Shown: positions 44,597 to 53,321 of the stretch, piece after piece
Position numbering within the stretch: position 1 is the first letter of the stretch
How the letters are laid out: every line of letters starts with the position of its first letter
From: Pseudomonas sp. PDM04
GTDB lineage: Bacteria > Pseudomonadota > Gammaproteobacteria > Pseudomonadales > Pseudomonadaceae
Assembly (NCBI RefSeq): GCF_014851765.1
Contig: NZ_JACVAI010000008.1
Span: 1 to 64,000, forward strand
Length of the DNA stretch: 64,000 nucleotides
Direction of reading: 5' to 3'
The notes under the pieces: generated by a model
The model's database searches: none
Told to the model about the DNA's origin: nothing
What the model saw: only the letters and a program-made list of their open reading frames with translations
Translations under genes and position numbers: made by a program

Positions 44597-45469
44597 ATGC
44601 CCTGGCCTGACATCCTGACCCTTTACCCGCTGGCGTTTGTCTTCATCGCGCTGCTGCTCGGCCTGCTGGTCGGCAGTTTTCTCAACGTGGTGACCTGGCG
44701 CCTGCCAAAAATGCTCGCACGCGAATGGCGATTGCAGGCCCATGAAATTCTCGGCCTGCCGGGCGAGACACCGCAGCCCACTTATAACCTGCTGCTACCG
44801 CATTCCCAGTGCCCGCATTGCGGGCATCGGATCCGTGCCTGGGAAAACATTCCGCTGCTCAGTTACGTCGGCTTGCGCGGGCGCTGCTCGAGTTGCGCCA
44901 CGCCGATCGGTAGGCGCTATCCATTGACCGAACTGGTCTGTGGCCTGCTATCGGCCTTCATTGCCTGGCATTTCGGTTTCGGCTGGCAAGCGGTGCTGGT
45001 GCTGGTACTGAGCTGGGGCCTGCTGGCCATGAGCCTGATCGATGCCGAGCATCAATTGTTGCCCGACGTACTGGTGCTGCCGTTGTTGTGGCTGGGGCTG
45101 ATCGTCAACAGCTTCGAGTTGTTCGTGCCGTTGCACGAGGCCTTGTGGGGCGCCGTTGCCGGCTACCTGGCGCTGTGGGCGGTGTTCTGGCTGTTCAAGC
45201 TGATCACCGGCAAGGACGGCATGGGCCACGGTGATTTCAAGCTGCTGGCCCTGCTGGGGGCCTGGGGCGGATGGCAGATTCTGCCGCTGACGCTCCTGTT
45301 GTCGTCGCTGGTCGGGGCCGTGGTCGGGGTGATTTTGCTGAAGCTGCGCGATGCCAGACACTCGACACCGCTGCCCTTTGGCCCCTATCTGGCAATTGCC
45401 GGCTGGATTGCCTTGCTCTGGGGTGGTCAAATAACCGACTTCTATTGGCAGTTTGTCGGTTTGAAATGA
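44597..45469 (+). CDS. pilD: Prepilin leader peptidase/N-methyltransferase
   Basis: The 290-residue polytopic aspartyl protease cleaves and N-methylates prepilins such as PilA and type II pseudopilins. A zinc site is formed by CPHCGHRIRAWENIPLLSYV and CSSC. The two catalytic Asp are in SLIDAEHQLLPD and GKDGMGHGDFKLLA (the GxGD motif). The ATG at 44597 gives the family N-terminus, and the upstream frame shadows pilC. Its stop codon overlaps coaE by four bases. Confidence 0.96.
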   Translation: MPWPDILTLYPLAFVFIALLLGLLVGSFLNVVTWRLPKMLAREWRLQAHEILGLPGETPQPTYNLLLPHSQCPHCGHRIRAWENIPLLSYVGLRGRCSSCATPIGRRYPLTELVCGLLSAFIAWHFGFGWQAVLVLVLSWGLLAMSLIDAEHQLLPDVLVLPLLWLGLIVNSFELFVPLHEALWGAVAGYLALWAVFWLFKLITGKDGMGHGDFKLLALLGAWGGWQILPLTLLLSSLVGAVVGVILLKLRDARHSTPLPFGPYLAIAGWIALLWGGQITDFYWQFVGLK

Positions 45470-46089
45470 ATACCCCTGCGGAAAAACCCTGGATTCTCGG
45501 CCTCACCGGCGGCATTGGCAGCGGCAAAAGCGCGGCGGCCCAGCACTTCATCGACCTGGGCGTCCATGTGGTCGATGCCGATCACGCGGCGCGCTGGGTC
45601 GTGGAGCCGGGTCGCCCGGCGCTGGCGCGGATCGCCGAACATTTTGGCCCCGGCGTGTTGCAGGCCAACGGCCAACTGGATCGTGCGGCGCTGCGCAAGT
45701 TGATCTTCGAAGACCCGCAAGAGCGACGCTGGCTCGAAGCGCTGCTGCATCCACTGATCGCCGAGGAAATCGCCGAGCATCTGGGCAAGGCACAATCGCC
45801 TTACGCGATTCTGGTTTCGCCGTTGCTGATCGAATCCGGGCAATACGCAATGACCCAGCGCGTGCTGGTGATCGATGCGCCCGAACAGCTACAGATCGAA
45901 CGCACCCTGCAGCGCGACCAGACCAGCGAGCAACAGGTCCAGGCGATCCTCAAGGCGCAATCCAGCCGTGAGGATCGCGTGAGCCACGCCGACGACGTGG
46001 TGGTCAACGACCGCGACCTCGCCTGGCTGCACAGCGAGGTCGAGCGCCTGCATCACTTTTACTTAACATTGCGTGGAGGCCAGTCATGA
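45466..46089 (+). CDS. coaE: Dephospho-CoA kinase
   Basis: The 207-residue P-loop kinase phosphorylates dephospho-CoA, the last step of CoA synthesis. It completes the pathway whose early genes panB, panC and panD are also in the window. Walker A is GLTGGIGSGKS (about residues 12-22). HVVDADHAAR and VVSPLLIESGQY-like segments (here LVSPLLIESGQYAM) are also present. ATGA overlaps join it to pilD upstream and yacG downstream. Confidence 0.95.
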   Translation: MNTPAEKPWILGLTGGIGSGKSAAAQHFIDLGVHVVDADHAARWVVEPGRPALARIAEHFGPGVLQANGQLDRAALRKLIFEDPQERRWLEALLHPLIAEEIAEHLGKAQSPYAILVSPLLIESGQYAMTQRVLVIDAPEQLQIERTLQRDQTSEQQVQAILKAQSSREDRVSHADDVVVNDRDLAWLHSEVERLHHFYLTLRGGQS

Positions 46090-46286
46090 GCCCAATCCCG
46101 ACCGTCGATTGCCCAACCTGCGGCGCCCCTGTCGAATGGAGCCCCGAGAGCACCTTCCGGCCGTTCTGTTCGGACCGCTGCAAACTGATCGACCTGGGCG
46201 CCTGGGCATCGGAGGAACACAAGATTCCGGTGAGCCCGGACGCCGAGGACGACCTGTTCAGCGAAGACTTCGAACCGCGTCACTGA
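46086..46286 (+). CDS. yacG: DNA gyrase inhibitor YacG
   Basis: The 66-residue zinc-finger protein has four cysteines, C9 and C12 (CPTC) and C28 and C32 (CSDRC), then KLIDLGAWASEEHKIP and an acidic tail. The E. coli homologue binds GyrB and inhibits gyrase. coaE-yacG is a common pair, and here they overlap by four bases. Confidence 0.93.
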   Translation: MSPIPTVDCPTCGAPVEWSPESTFRPFCSDRCKLIDLGAWASEEHKIPVSPDAEDDLFSEDFEPRH

Positions 46287-46295
46287 GGACGATAT

Positions 46296-46511
46296 TCAGG
46301 GCCGCATGAACCCGTAGTCCTGACCGTCATCGAGGTTTTCGGCGAGAAACTGCAACTCGTCGGCCAGGTCCTCGACACTGCGCACCGCCTTGCTCTGCTG
46401 CACCACCGCGCTGAGCAGGGCGCGCAGGCTCAGCCCCGGATCAAACCCGACTTCCTGCGCGGCATCCAGACTGTGGCGCAGTTCCTGCCTTGCCCATTCG
46501 TAGACACTCAT
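46296..46511 (-). CDS. Conserved small hypothetical protein
   Basis: This 71-residue acidic protein (MSVYEWARQELRHSLDAAQEVGF...) is predicted to be all-helical, with VEDLADELQFLAENLDDGQDYGFMRP at the end. I recognise no named domain. AGGAGC precedes the ATG at 46511, and the longer frame has no support. It is convergent with yacG, with only 9 bases between them, and lies downstream of the CbiM-like gene on the same strand. Confidence 0.7.
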   Translation of the reverse strand: MSVYEWARQELRHSLDAAQEVGFDPGLSLRALLSAVVQQSKAVRSVEDLADELQFLAENLDDGQDYGFMRP

Positions 46512-46575
46512 TTCAATGCTCCTGAAAGGTTTTTCGGAGCATGAATTCGTCTGGTTTTTTTGCCTTTGATGTGGA

Positions 46576-47265
46576 TCAAGATTTCGGGTCGTCATCCTTC
46601 CAGGGCGCCGAAAGGTAGCGGGTGCGGTTGAAGGTCTCCAGCCATTCGGGGCAGAACACCACCAGCGCACTGACCACCATGCCGTTGATGAAGGCCTCCG
46701 GAAAGATGATCAACCACAGGTAGCCGACGAAGTCTTCCAGCCAGTAGGGCATGGCGAACAACCCGTCATACCACAGCAGCCACAGCGCCAGGAGCAGGCA
46801 CAACAACGCCGACAACGCGGCCGCGAAGAAACCGGACACGAAGATGTAAACGAAGAGATTACGTGGCTGCGCACGCTCCACCAGGATGGCGCAGCACTCG
46901 GTGATCAATACGGGCAACACGATCAACAAGGCGCCGTTGACCCCGACGGCGGCGAGGTCCTGGCGGCCGAGCAGCACCAGGCCTGCCTGCGCGACCAGGC
47001 CACCGACGATTGCCAGGGGCCAGTCCAGCAGCAGGGTTACGGCGGTCATGCCGAGAAAGTGATAGGACACGCCGGTATCGAAATCCCGTCGCACCAGCCA
47101 CAACATGAACAGCGCGAACACCGTGCCGAACAGCAGATGCTGGCGCCGGCTGTCGGCGAACAATTCGACCCAGGGCGTGCGCCAGACAGCCCAGGCAATC
47201 ACCGGCAGGTAAATCAGCCAGCCGACCGTCAGGCTCTGCGCCGACAGCACCTCCACGCCGATCAT
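46576..47265 (-). CDS. CbiM-like energy-coupling factor transporter permease family protein
   Basis: The 229-residue membrane protein has about six helices and resembles the CbiM/COG3235 family. Its segments include VSYHFLGMTAVTLLLDWPLAIVGGL and FPEAFINGMVVSALVVFCPEW. True CbiM proteins bind Co or Ni for uptake with CbiN, CbiQ and CbiO. None of these partners is nearby, so its transport role is unclear. It overlaps the upstream thioredoxin-like gene by four bases. Confidence 0.75.
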   Translation of the reverse strand: MIGVEVLSAQSLTVGWLIYLPVIAWAVWRTPWVELFADSRRQHLLFGTVFALFMLWLVRRDFDTGVSYHFLGMTAVTLLLDWPLAIVGGLVAQAGLVLLGRQDLAAVGVNGALLIVLPVLITECCAILVERAQPRNLFVYIFVSGFFAAALSALLCLLLALWLLWYDGLFAMPYWLEDFVGYLWLIIFPEAFINGMVVSALVVFCPEWLETFNRTRYLSAPWKDDDPKS

Positions 47266-47729
47266 GGCCCGGCTTTCTCCAATGCCTCACGCAATTGCGC
47301 GGCCGTGGCGTATTCGTGCTGGTCCACCAATTGCCCCTTCCTGAGGGTCAGCCACAGCACTTTATCCACAGCCCCCGGATAGCGCGGGGCCACTCGACCC
47401 TCACGATCCAGCATGACCCGATAGGCATAGTCGCGCATGGCCGGCACGGCGAACAATTTGGCCACCAGCCGTGGCATGCGCTCGATGTCCGCGACAAACA
47501 CCGCGTGGCGTGCTTCCAGGTAGCCCTTCGGCTGACCTTGCAGCGCCGCCTCGACCAACTTGGCCCCGTCCATGCTCCGCGCCACCAGCAATGTCTGCGT
47601 CTGATCGTCAAGGCTGTAGGCCTGATCGAACTGATCCAGCAACGTCCAGGGTGCCAGGCGCTCGCCTGTTTCAAGCGCATGGGCCCCCAGGGGTAAAAGT
47701 CCGAGCAGCAACACCGGCCAATATTTCAC
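47262..47729 (-). CDS. Exported thioredoxin-like (YtfJ-type) protein
   Basis: The 155-residue precursor has a signal peptide (MKYWPVLLLGLLPLGAHAL). The fold is compatible with thioredoxin-like proteins: TLLDQFDQAYSLDDQTQTLLVARSMDGAKLVEAAL and VMLDREGRVAPRYPGAVDKVLWLTLRKGQLV. No CxxC pair is present, so it is not a redox-active thioredoxin. The start is a GTG at 47729 with GAGGAT 6 nt upstream. It is coupled to the CbiM-like gene. Databases sometimes call such genes FAD/FMN dehydrogenase, which I do not support. Confidence 0.65.
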   Translation of the reverse strand: MKYWPVLLLGLLPLGAHALETGERLAPWTLLDQFDQAYSLDDQTQTLLVARSMDGAKLVEAALQGQPKGYLEARHAVFVADIERMPRLVAKLFAVPAMRDYAYRVMLDREGRVAPRYPGAVDKVLWLTLRKGQLVDQHEYATAAQLREALEKAGP

Positions 47730-47856
47730 GTCTGATCCTCGTTCAATCGCTTGCACATAATGGCCATCAGTCTACACCGGCTGTTCCCCCTGCCAGTGAC
47801 GAGCTTTACCGTTAAACGCTTTCAGCTTGTCGCATTTGAACGCTAAGCTTGGGCCT

Positions 47857-48483
47857 ATGGATGACTCCGACTACTTACGCCTGCTGACCATCGCGGCCGA
47901 GCAAGCCAACGCGTTCCTGTCCAATGCCCGCAAATGGGAGCGTGAGCGTTGGGTCTGCCAACGCCTGCTGCAAGGGCTGAACATTCCGTACCGCGTCGAC
48001 GAATTCGCCCCCGCCGGGGAACCGCCGGACGTGCTGTTCCGGGACGCCAACTTTGAAGTGTTCTTCGTCCTCGACGAGGGGCGACGCCTCAACGACGAAT
48101 GGCGCGATGAGCTGCAACGGCGGCGCAGCGCGTTTTCGCTCAGTTCACTGGTACGTCGCGAAGCCAAGCCCAGGCGCATTCCGGCCAATGAATTTCTGCA
48201 GAGGCTGGCGCCGACCCTGCGCAAGAAAGCCCACAACTACAAGGAACGCGGCATGGACCTGGGCGAGCTGGACATCATTGCCTTCACCAGCCTCAAGCGC
48301 GAAGTGCTCGACCTCAACAGCCACTTTCCACCGCCCACCGAATATTTGCGCCAGGGCTGGCGCTCCTTGTCGCTGGTGGGCCCCACCTTCGCCCGCGTGC
48401 TGTTTGCCCACCCGGATGCGCCGGACTTCCTGCGCGGCAACCTGGGGCGCAGCATCGTGTTCGATGTCGGGATCAGCCTGTGA
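47857..48483 (+). CDS. DUF1780 domain-containing protein
   Basis: The 208-residue soluble protein starts MDDSDYLRLLTIAAEQANAFLSNARKWERERWVC and matches the DUF1780 family known mostly from pseudomonads. The central part (EPPDVLFRDANFEVFFVLDEGRRLNDEW) resembles a PD-(D/E)XK nuclease core, but catalysis is not proven. Its stop codon overlaps the MOSC gene start (GTGA). Confidence 0.82.
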   Translation: MDDSDYLRLLTIAAEQANAFLSNARKWERERWVCQRLLQGLNIPYRVDEFAPAGEPPDVLFRDANFEVFFVLDEGRRLNDEWRDELQRRRSAFSLSSLVRREAKPRRIPANEFLQRLAPTLRKKAHNYKERGMDLGELDIIAFTSLKREVLDLNSHFPPPTEYLRQGWRSLSLVGPTFARVLFAHPDAPDFLRGNLGRSIVFDVGISL

Positions 48484-49007
48484 GCCCGCTGCAGGCATTG
48501 ATCGCCGAAGTGCCGCAGCTGGGCCGCGTGCGCTGGATCGGCGTACGTCCGCAACGCCATGCGCCGATGATCGAGCTGGAGGCGGTAGAGGCTCGCCTGG
48601 AAGCCGGCCTGACCGGTGACCGCGCTCGCCCCGGCGTGCGCAATGCGCGCCAGGTGACGCTGATCCAGTGGGAGCACCTGGCCGTCATCAGTGCGCTGAT
48701 GGGCCGCGCCGATGACCAGCCCGTATTGCCGCAGGACCTGCGGCGCAACATCGTCGTCAGCGGTATCAACCTGTTCAGTCTCAAAGGCCGACGCTTCAGG
48801 ATCGGCCAGGCGATCTTCGAAACCACGGGCTGGTGCCAGCCCTGCGCGCGCCTGCAGGACAACCTCGGCCCGGGTACCTTCCAGGCTGTTCGCGGGCATG
48901 GTGGAATCACCGCCCGGGTGTTACAAAGTGGAATCATTCGCCTGGACGACACCGTCAAGGTCGAGCCGATTCCGCCGAGCGGCTATGCTCCGTTCAATGC
49001 GGGCTGA
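48480..49007 (+). CDS. MOSC domain-containing protein
   Basis: The 175-residue protein has a MOSC domain: VRWIGVRPQRHAPMIELEAVEARLEAGLTGDRA, QVTLIQWEHLAVI and the conserved Cys region TTGWCQPCARLQDNL. MOSC proteins handle sulfur for the molybdenum cofactor or act in amidoxime reduction. The exact role here is unknown. The GTG start overlaps the DUF1780 stop codon by four bases, so the two are co-expressed. Confidence 0.88.
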   Translation: MSPLQALIAEVPQLGRVRWIGVRPQRHAPMIELEAVEARLEAGLTGDRARPGVRNARQVTLIQWEHLAVISALMGRADDQPVLPQDLRRNIVVSGINLFSLKGRRFRIGQAIFETTGWCQPCARLQDNLGPGTFQAVRGHGGITARVLQSGIIRLDDTVKVEPIPPSGYAPFNAG

Positions 49008-49075
49008 TGCGTGACCCTGCCGTGCGCATGTAGCTTCAATCCATTCAGCAACGTCTACCCCTGACGAGGCCCGAT

Positions 49076-49249
49076 ATGACCAGCCGCCTGAACCCTGACG
49101 ACCAAAAGCATGTCGAAGAGTACCTGCAGTTGTCCCAGCACCGAGTCGAGCGCCGGCCCTTTCGGCCGTGGATGCTCCTGGTGATGGTGCTGGCTGTGAC
49201 CATCAGCCTGGGCCTGTTGAGCCGACTTATCAGTTACCTGACGCTATGA
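49076..49249 (+). CDS. DUF3094 small membrane protein
   Basis: The 57-residue protein (MTSRLNPDDQKHVEEYLQLSQHRVERRPFRP...) has a polar helix, then one membrane helix (MLLVMVLAVTISLGLLSRLI). This pattern is the DUF3094 family of pseudomonads, whose function is unknown. GAGG lies 7 nt before the ATG. It precedes the NDH-2 gene by 60 bases and may share its transcript. Confidence 0.8.
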   Translation: MTSRLNPDDQKHVEEYLQLSQHRVERRPFRPWMLLVMVLAVTISLGLLSRLISYLTL

Positions 49250-49309
49250 GCTGCCTGGCGCTCGCTCGGATGACTGCACCGATTTCCTTTAGCCTTGCGA
49301 GTTATCCCC

Positions 49310-50608
49310 ATGTCCCATCGTATTGTCATTGTCGGCGGCGGCGCCGGCGGTCTGGAGTTGGCTACCCGTCTGGGTAAGACTCTGGGCAAGCGCGGCACGG
49401 CCAGCGTGATGCTGGTCGACGCGAACCTGACCCACATCTGGAAACCGCTGTTGCATGAAGTGGCGGCCGGCTCCCTGAACTCTTCCGAAGACGAACTCAA
49501 CTACGTCGCCCAGGCAAAATGGAACCACTTCGAGTTCCAGCTGGGGCGCATGAGCGGGCTTGATCGCACCCTGAAGAAAATCCAGCTGGCGGCCACCTAC
49601 GACGAAGCCGGCCTGGAACTGGTGCCGGCACGCGAAGTGCCTTACGACACACTGGTGATCGCCGTCGGCAGTACGACCAACGATTTCGGCACCCAGGGCG
49701 CCGCGCAGCATTGCCTGTTCCTCGACACCCGCAAACAGGCCGAGCGCTTCCACCAGCAGTTGCTCAACCATTACCTGCGCGCTCATGCCGGGCAAACCGA
49801 TGCGGTGCAACAGATCAGCGTGGCCATCGTCGGTGCCGGCGCCACCGGCGTGGAACTGGCTGCCGAACTGCACAACGCGGCCCATGAACTGGCGGCCTAC
49901 GGGCTGGACCGGATCAAGCCGGAAAACATGCACATCACCCTGATCGAAGCCGGGCCACGGGTGCTGCCAGCCTTGCCGGAACGCATCAGCGGGCCGGTGC
50001 ATAAAACCCTGGAAAAACTCGGGGTCAACGTCATGACCAACGCGGCGGTCAGCGAGGTCACCGCCGACAGCCTGATCACCGCCGATGGCAATGTGATCAA
50101 TGCCGGCCTCAAGGTCTGGGCCGCCGGGATTCGCGCTCCGGGTTTCCTCAAGGACATCGATGGCCTGGAAACCAACCGCATCAACCAGTTGCAGGTGCTG
50201 CCGACCCTGCAAACCACCCGTGACGAAAACATCTTTGCCTTCGGCGACTGTGCGGCCTGCCCGCAACCAGGCACCGATCGCAATGTGCCGCCGCGCGCAC
50301 AGGCGGCGCATCAGCAGGCCTCGTTGCTGACCAAATCGTTGAAGCTGCGCATCGAAGGCAAGTCGCTGCCCGAGTACAAGTACACCGATTACGGCTCGCT
50401 GATCTCGCTGTCGCGCTTCTCGGCGGTGGGTAACCTGATGGGCAACCTCACCGGCAGCGTGATGCTCGAGGGCTGGCTGGCGCGGATGTTCTATGTGTCG
50501 CTGTACCGGATGCACCAGATGGCGCTGTATGGCATGTTCCGCACGGCGATGTTGATGCTGGGCAGCAAGATCGGGCGCGGCACCGAGCCAAGGCTCAAGC
50601 TGCACTGA
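49310..50608 (+). CDS. ndh: Type II NADH dehydrogenase (non-proton-pumping)
   Basis: The 432-residue membrane-associated flavoprotein passes electrons from NADH to quinone without pumping protons. It has the FAD motif IVIVGGGAGGLELATRLG, NADH motif VAIVGAGATGVELAAEL and the second FAD motif NIFAFGDCAACPQPG. The C-terminal segments VMLEGWLARMFYVSLYRMHQ provide the amphipathic membrane anchor. The ATG at 49310 begins the family sequence. The length matches NDH-2 of gammaproteobacteria. Confidence 0.94.
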   Translation: MSHRIVIVGGGAGGLELATRLGKTLGKRGTASVMLVDANLTHIWKPLLHEVAAGSLNSSEDELNYVAQAKWNHFEFQLGRMSGLDRTLKKIQLAATYDEAGLELVPAREVPYDTLVIAVGSTTNDFGTQGAAQHCLFLDTRKQAERFHQQLLNHYLRAHAGQTDAVQQISVAIVGAGATGVELAAELHNAAHELAAYGLDRIKPENMHITLIEAGPRVLPALPERISGPVHKTLEKLGVNVMTNAAVSEVTADSLITADGNVINAGLKVWAAGIRAPGFLKDIDGLETNRINQLQVLPTLQTTRDENIFAFGDCAACPQPGTDRNVPPRAQAAHQQASLLTKSLKLRIEGKSLPEYKYTDYGSLISLSRFSAVGNLMGNLTGSVMLEGWLARMFYVSLYRMHQMALYGMFRTAMLMLGSKIGRGTEPRLKLH

Positions 50609-50664
50609 TACCCCCGAGTGCGGGGCCGGGTGGATCAGCCAACGTAAAGGTCGGCTGATCCGAC

Positions 50665-50690
50665 GCCTTCGCGAGCAAGCCCGCTCCCAC
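50665..50690. repeat. Single REP element after ndh
   Basis: GCCTTCGCGAGCAAGCCCGCTCCCAC is the inverted form of the GGGAGCGGG REP variant also seen before gluQ. No partner copy is present. Confidence 0.75.
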
Positions 50691-50910
50691 ATTTTTTGCC
50701 CGGTCGATCCACAGAACTGTGTCCCACTGTATCTCCCCCGCTATTTTGCCCCTTCGCTTACAAACTCCCCTTCGCACGACACAGTAGCGATACACCCCGC
50801 CCTTTAAATGGCCACATCCGAGCAAGGCACCCCCGCCAGCTCCGGTGAACGCTGCACTTGCGTGGCGTCCTTTATCGAACGGTTGTGTCGTGCAACCCAG
50901 GAGAATTGAA

Positions 50911-51309
50911 ATGTCTCGTACCACCAAGAACACTATCGGTCTGCTCGGCGCTGTGCTGGCTGGCGGCATGATGTTGACCGGCTCGGCGTTCGCTTCGCAG
51001 CCGCTGACCCAGGGTTACCTCTTGGCCTCGGCCGACCAGGTGGTGAAAACCCCTGAAGGCAAATGTGGCGAAGGCAAGTGCGGCGATGCGTCGATGGCAA
51101 AAACCGACACCGACGGTGACGGCAAAGTGTCCCGCGCCGAATTCAAGAAAGTCGCGCCCAACTCCGACTTCGACAAGATCGACACCAACCATGACGGTTT
51201 CATCGACGAGCAGGAGGCTTACGACAACGTCAAAGCCAACTTCGAAGCCAACGGCAAGAAAATGCCCAAAGGTCTGTTCGAGCACCTGAAAGACCGCGAC
51301 GGCGCCTGA
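50911..51309 (+). CDS. Exported EF-hand calcium-binding protein with Cys-Gly motif
   Basis: The 132-residue precursor has a signal peptide (MSRTTKNTIGLLGAVLAGGMMLTGSAFA) and a GKCGEGKCGD segment (about residues 50-59). Two canonical EF-hand loops follow: D66-E77 (DTDGDGKVSRAE) and D91-E102 (DTNHDGFIDEQE), both with correct ligand positions. It should bind two Ca2+ in the periplasm. The Cys-rich segment recalls metal-binding GKCG-repeat proteins. The start at 50911 follows AGGAGAATT. It is monocistronic with a strong terminator. Confidence 0.85.
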   Translation: MSRTTKNTIGLLGAVLAGGMMLTGSAFASQPLTQGYLLASADQVVKTPEGKCGEGKCGDASMAKTDTDGDGKVSRAEFKKVAPNSDFDKIDTNHDGFIDEQEAYDNVKANFEANGKKMPKGLFEHLKDRDGA

Positions 51310-51321
51310 GCCTCAAAAGCA

Positions 51322-51359
51322 AAAGCCGCGCTTTCCGATGGGAAAGCGCGGCTTTTTTT
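51322..51359 (+). terminator. Rho-independent terminator after the EF-hand gene
   Basis: A perfect 15-bp stem (AAAGCCGCGCTTTCC, loop GATG) is followed by a T-run. It starts 12 nt after the stop codon. It lies between two convergent genes and, with A-rich sequence on the other side, could serve the chemoreceptor gene as well. Confidence 0.93.
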
Positions 51360-51371
51360 CGTCGGGCGAAT

Positions 51372-52997
51372 TTATACCCGGAAGCGCTGGACCATGCCCT
51401 GCAGGGTATTGGCCAGCTTCGACAGCTCATGGCTGGAGGTGCTGGTCTGGTCGGCGCCGGTGGCGGAGCGCACCGACAGGTCGCGGATGTTCACCAGGTT
51501 GCGATCCACTTCCCGAGCCACTTGCGCCTGCTCCTCGGCGGCACTGGCAATCACCAGGTTGCGCTCGTGAATCTCATGCACCGACGAGGTGATCGCCACC
51601 AACGCCTCACCCGCCCGCTCGGCCAGTTGCAGCGTGCTGGCGGCACGGGTAGCGCTGGCGTTCATGGAGTCCAGCGCCAGGCTCGAACCGCTGCGCATGC
51701 CCTGGACCATCTGCTCGATTTCCAGAGTCGATTGCTGGGTGCGATGCGCCAGGGCGCGCACTTCATCAGCCACCACCGCAAAACCGCGACCACTTTCGCC
51801 GGCACGGGCCGCTTCGATGGCCGCGTTGAGCGCCAGCAGGTTGGTCTGCTCCGCGATGGCCCGAATCACTTCCAGCACCTTGCCAATGTCCTGGGACTGA
51901 TTGGCCAGCGATTGCACCAACTCACCGGTGTGCTGCACTTCACTGGCCAGGGCGCTGATGGCGTTGGCGGTTTCGCTCACCCGCTCCTGTCCCAGGTGTG
52001 CCGACTCGCTGGACTGACGGGTGGCATCGGACGTCGACACCGCGTTGCGGGCGACCTCTTCCACGGCAGTGGTCATCTCGTTGACCGCCGTGGCCGCCTG
52101 CTCGATCTCGTTGTTCTGTTGCTGTAGCCCCTGGGTGCTGTCGAGGGTGACGGCGTTCAGCTCATCCGCTGCGGCGGCCAGTTGCGTGGCCGAACCGCTG
52201 ATGGCTTGCAAGGTTTCACGCAGGTTTTGCTGCATGGTCGCCAGCGCCTTGAGCAAGCGACTGACCTCATCGCTGCCATGGGTGGCGATAGGCCGGGTCA
52301 GGTCGCCCTGGGCCACGCTTTCAGCGGCGCTTACGGCTTCGCTCAGCGGACGGACAATGCTGCGGGTCAGCAACATGGCCAATGCCACGGTCGCCAGCGC
52401 TGCGAGCGCGATGAACAGGCTGACAATGGTCCGCGAGGTTTCATAGTGTGCAGCGGATTTCTCGCTTTCAACCACGACCTGCTTGGCGAACAGCTCCGCC
52501 AGGTCATTGAGCTGCTTGCCGGAGCCATCGACCACCGTTTTCATGTCGACCAGCAGCAACTTGGTCAATTCGTCGCGACGGCCCTGCTCGGCCAAGGTGA
52601 ACGACTGGGCGATGCCGGCGCGATACGCGGTGAAGGTGGTTTTGAACTGGTCATACAAGGCGCGGCCTTCCGCGGTGTCGACCAGATGGTCATAAGCCGC
52701 GATTTTCTCGCCCAGCTCCTTGTCACGGGTGTCCATCTGGCCACGGTAGACGGGAATGTTTTTGGGGTCCTGGTCCAGCGCCATGCGCAGGGAAATGGTG
52801 CGGATGCGCAGCATCAGTTCACGGATCTCGTCGCCCCCGCGAATGCTCGGCAGCCATTGTTTTTCCACGGCGACCTCGCTCTCGCGAATGCTCGACATCT
52901 GCGCCAGGGCAAACACCCCGAGCAATGCCACCAGCACGGCAATCAAGGCAAACCCCAAGGCTGCCCGGGGAGCAATATTCAACTGACGAAGCAACAT
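51372..52997 (-). CDS. Methyl-accepting chemotaxis protein
   Basis: The 541-residue chemoreceptor has a first membrane helix (ALGFALIAVLVALLGVFALAQM), a periplasmic four-helix-bundle sensor domain (about 35-190), a second helix (TIVSLFIALAALATVALAMLL) and a HAMP domain. The signalling hairpin tip is EQTNLLALNAAIEAARAGESGRGFAVVADEVRALA. It ends VQRFRV, with no NWETF-type CheR tether. The ligand is unknown. The start at 52997 gives the normal short N-terminus. The long upstream extension is unlikely. Confidence 0.92.
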   Translation of the reverse strand: MLLRQLNIAPRAALGFALIAVLVALLGVFALAQMSSIRESEVAVEKQWLPSIRGGDEIRELMLRIRTISLRMALDQDPKNIPVYRGQMDTRDKELGEKIAAYDHLVDTAEGRALYDQFKTTFTAYRAGIAQSFTLAEQGRRDELTKLLLVDMKTVVDGSGKQLNDLAELFAKQVVVESEKSAAHYETSRTIVSLFIALAALATVALAMLLTRSIVRPLSEAVSAAESVAQGDLTRPIATHGSDEVSRLLKALATMQQNLRETLQAISGSATQLAAAADELNAVTLDSTQGLQQQNNEIEQAATAVNEMTTAVEEVARNAVSTSDATRQSSESAHLGQERVSETANAISALASEVQHTGELVQSLANQSQDIGKVLEVIRAIAEQTNLLALNAAIEAARAGESGRGFAVVADEVRALAHRTQQSTLEIEQMVQGMRSGSSLALDSMNASATRAASTLQLAERAGEALVAITSSVHEIHERNLVIASAAEEQAQVAREVDRNLVNIRDLSVRSATGADQTSTSSHELSKLANTLQGMVQRFRV

Positions 52998-53110
52998 GAC
53001 GAGCGCCTTTTTTCTTGTAGTGACCAGAATTGGGGTGGTGTCTGGCAGTCCCCCTTTCACGGGTTATCGGCGGGTTGTATGACGACTTAAGTGGTGACTT
53101 TGTCGCAGGC

Positions 53111-53143
53111 AAAAAAAATCCCCGTATCTTTCGATACGAGGAT
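53111..53143 (-). terminator. Terminator of the tRNA operon
   Basis: On the minus strand ATCCTCGTATC and GATACGGGGAT form a stem with one G-U pair and a GAAA loop, followed by eight T. It starts 9 nt after the CCA end of the last tRNA. Confidence 0.9.
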
Positions 53144-53151
53144 TTTCAATA

Positions 53152-53228
53152 TGGTCGGGGTAAGGGGATTCGAACTCCTGACATCCTGCTCCCAAAGCAG
53201 GCGCGCTACCGGACTGCGCTATACCCCG
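53152..53228 (-). tRNA. tRNA-Pro (anticodon TGG), second copy in the operon
   Basis: The 77-nt cloverleaf starts CGGGGTATAGCGCAG and ends with encoded CCA. The acceptor CGGGGTA pairs with TACCCCG. The anticodon loop CTTTGGGA gives TGG, and GTTCGAATC is the T-loop. It is identical to the copy at 53403-53479. Confidence 0.96.
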
Positions 53229-53321
53229 GTAAAAAAAAGGCACCTTTGAAGGCGCCTTCTTCGATCAGCGCTTTTGGCCTCTGATCTTAAGATTTGATTC
53301 CAGCATCACTGGTTTCAAAAA

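Noticed and set aside
53030..53284. 84-codon plus-strand frame
   Set aside because: It crosses the tRNA terminator and a tRNA-Pro gene on the other strand.
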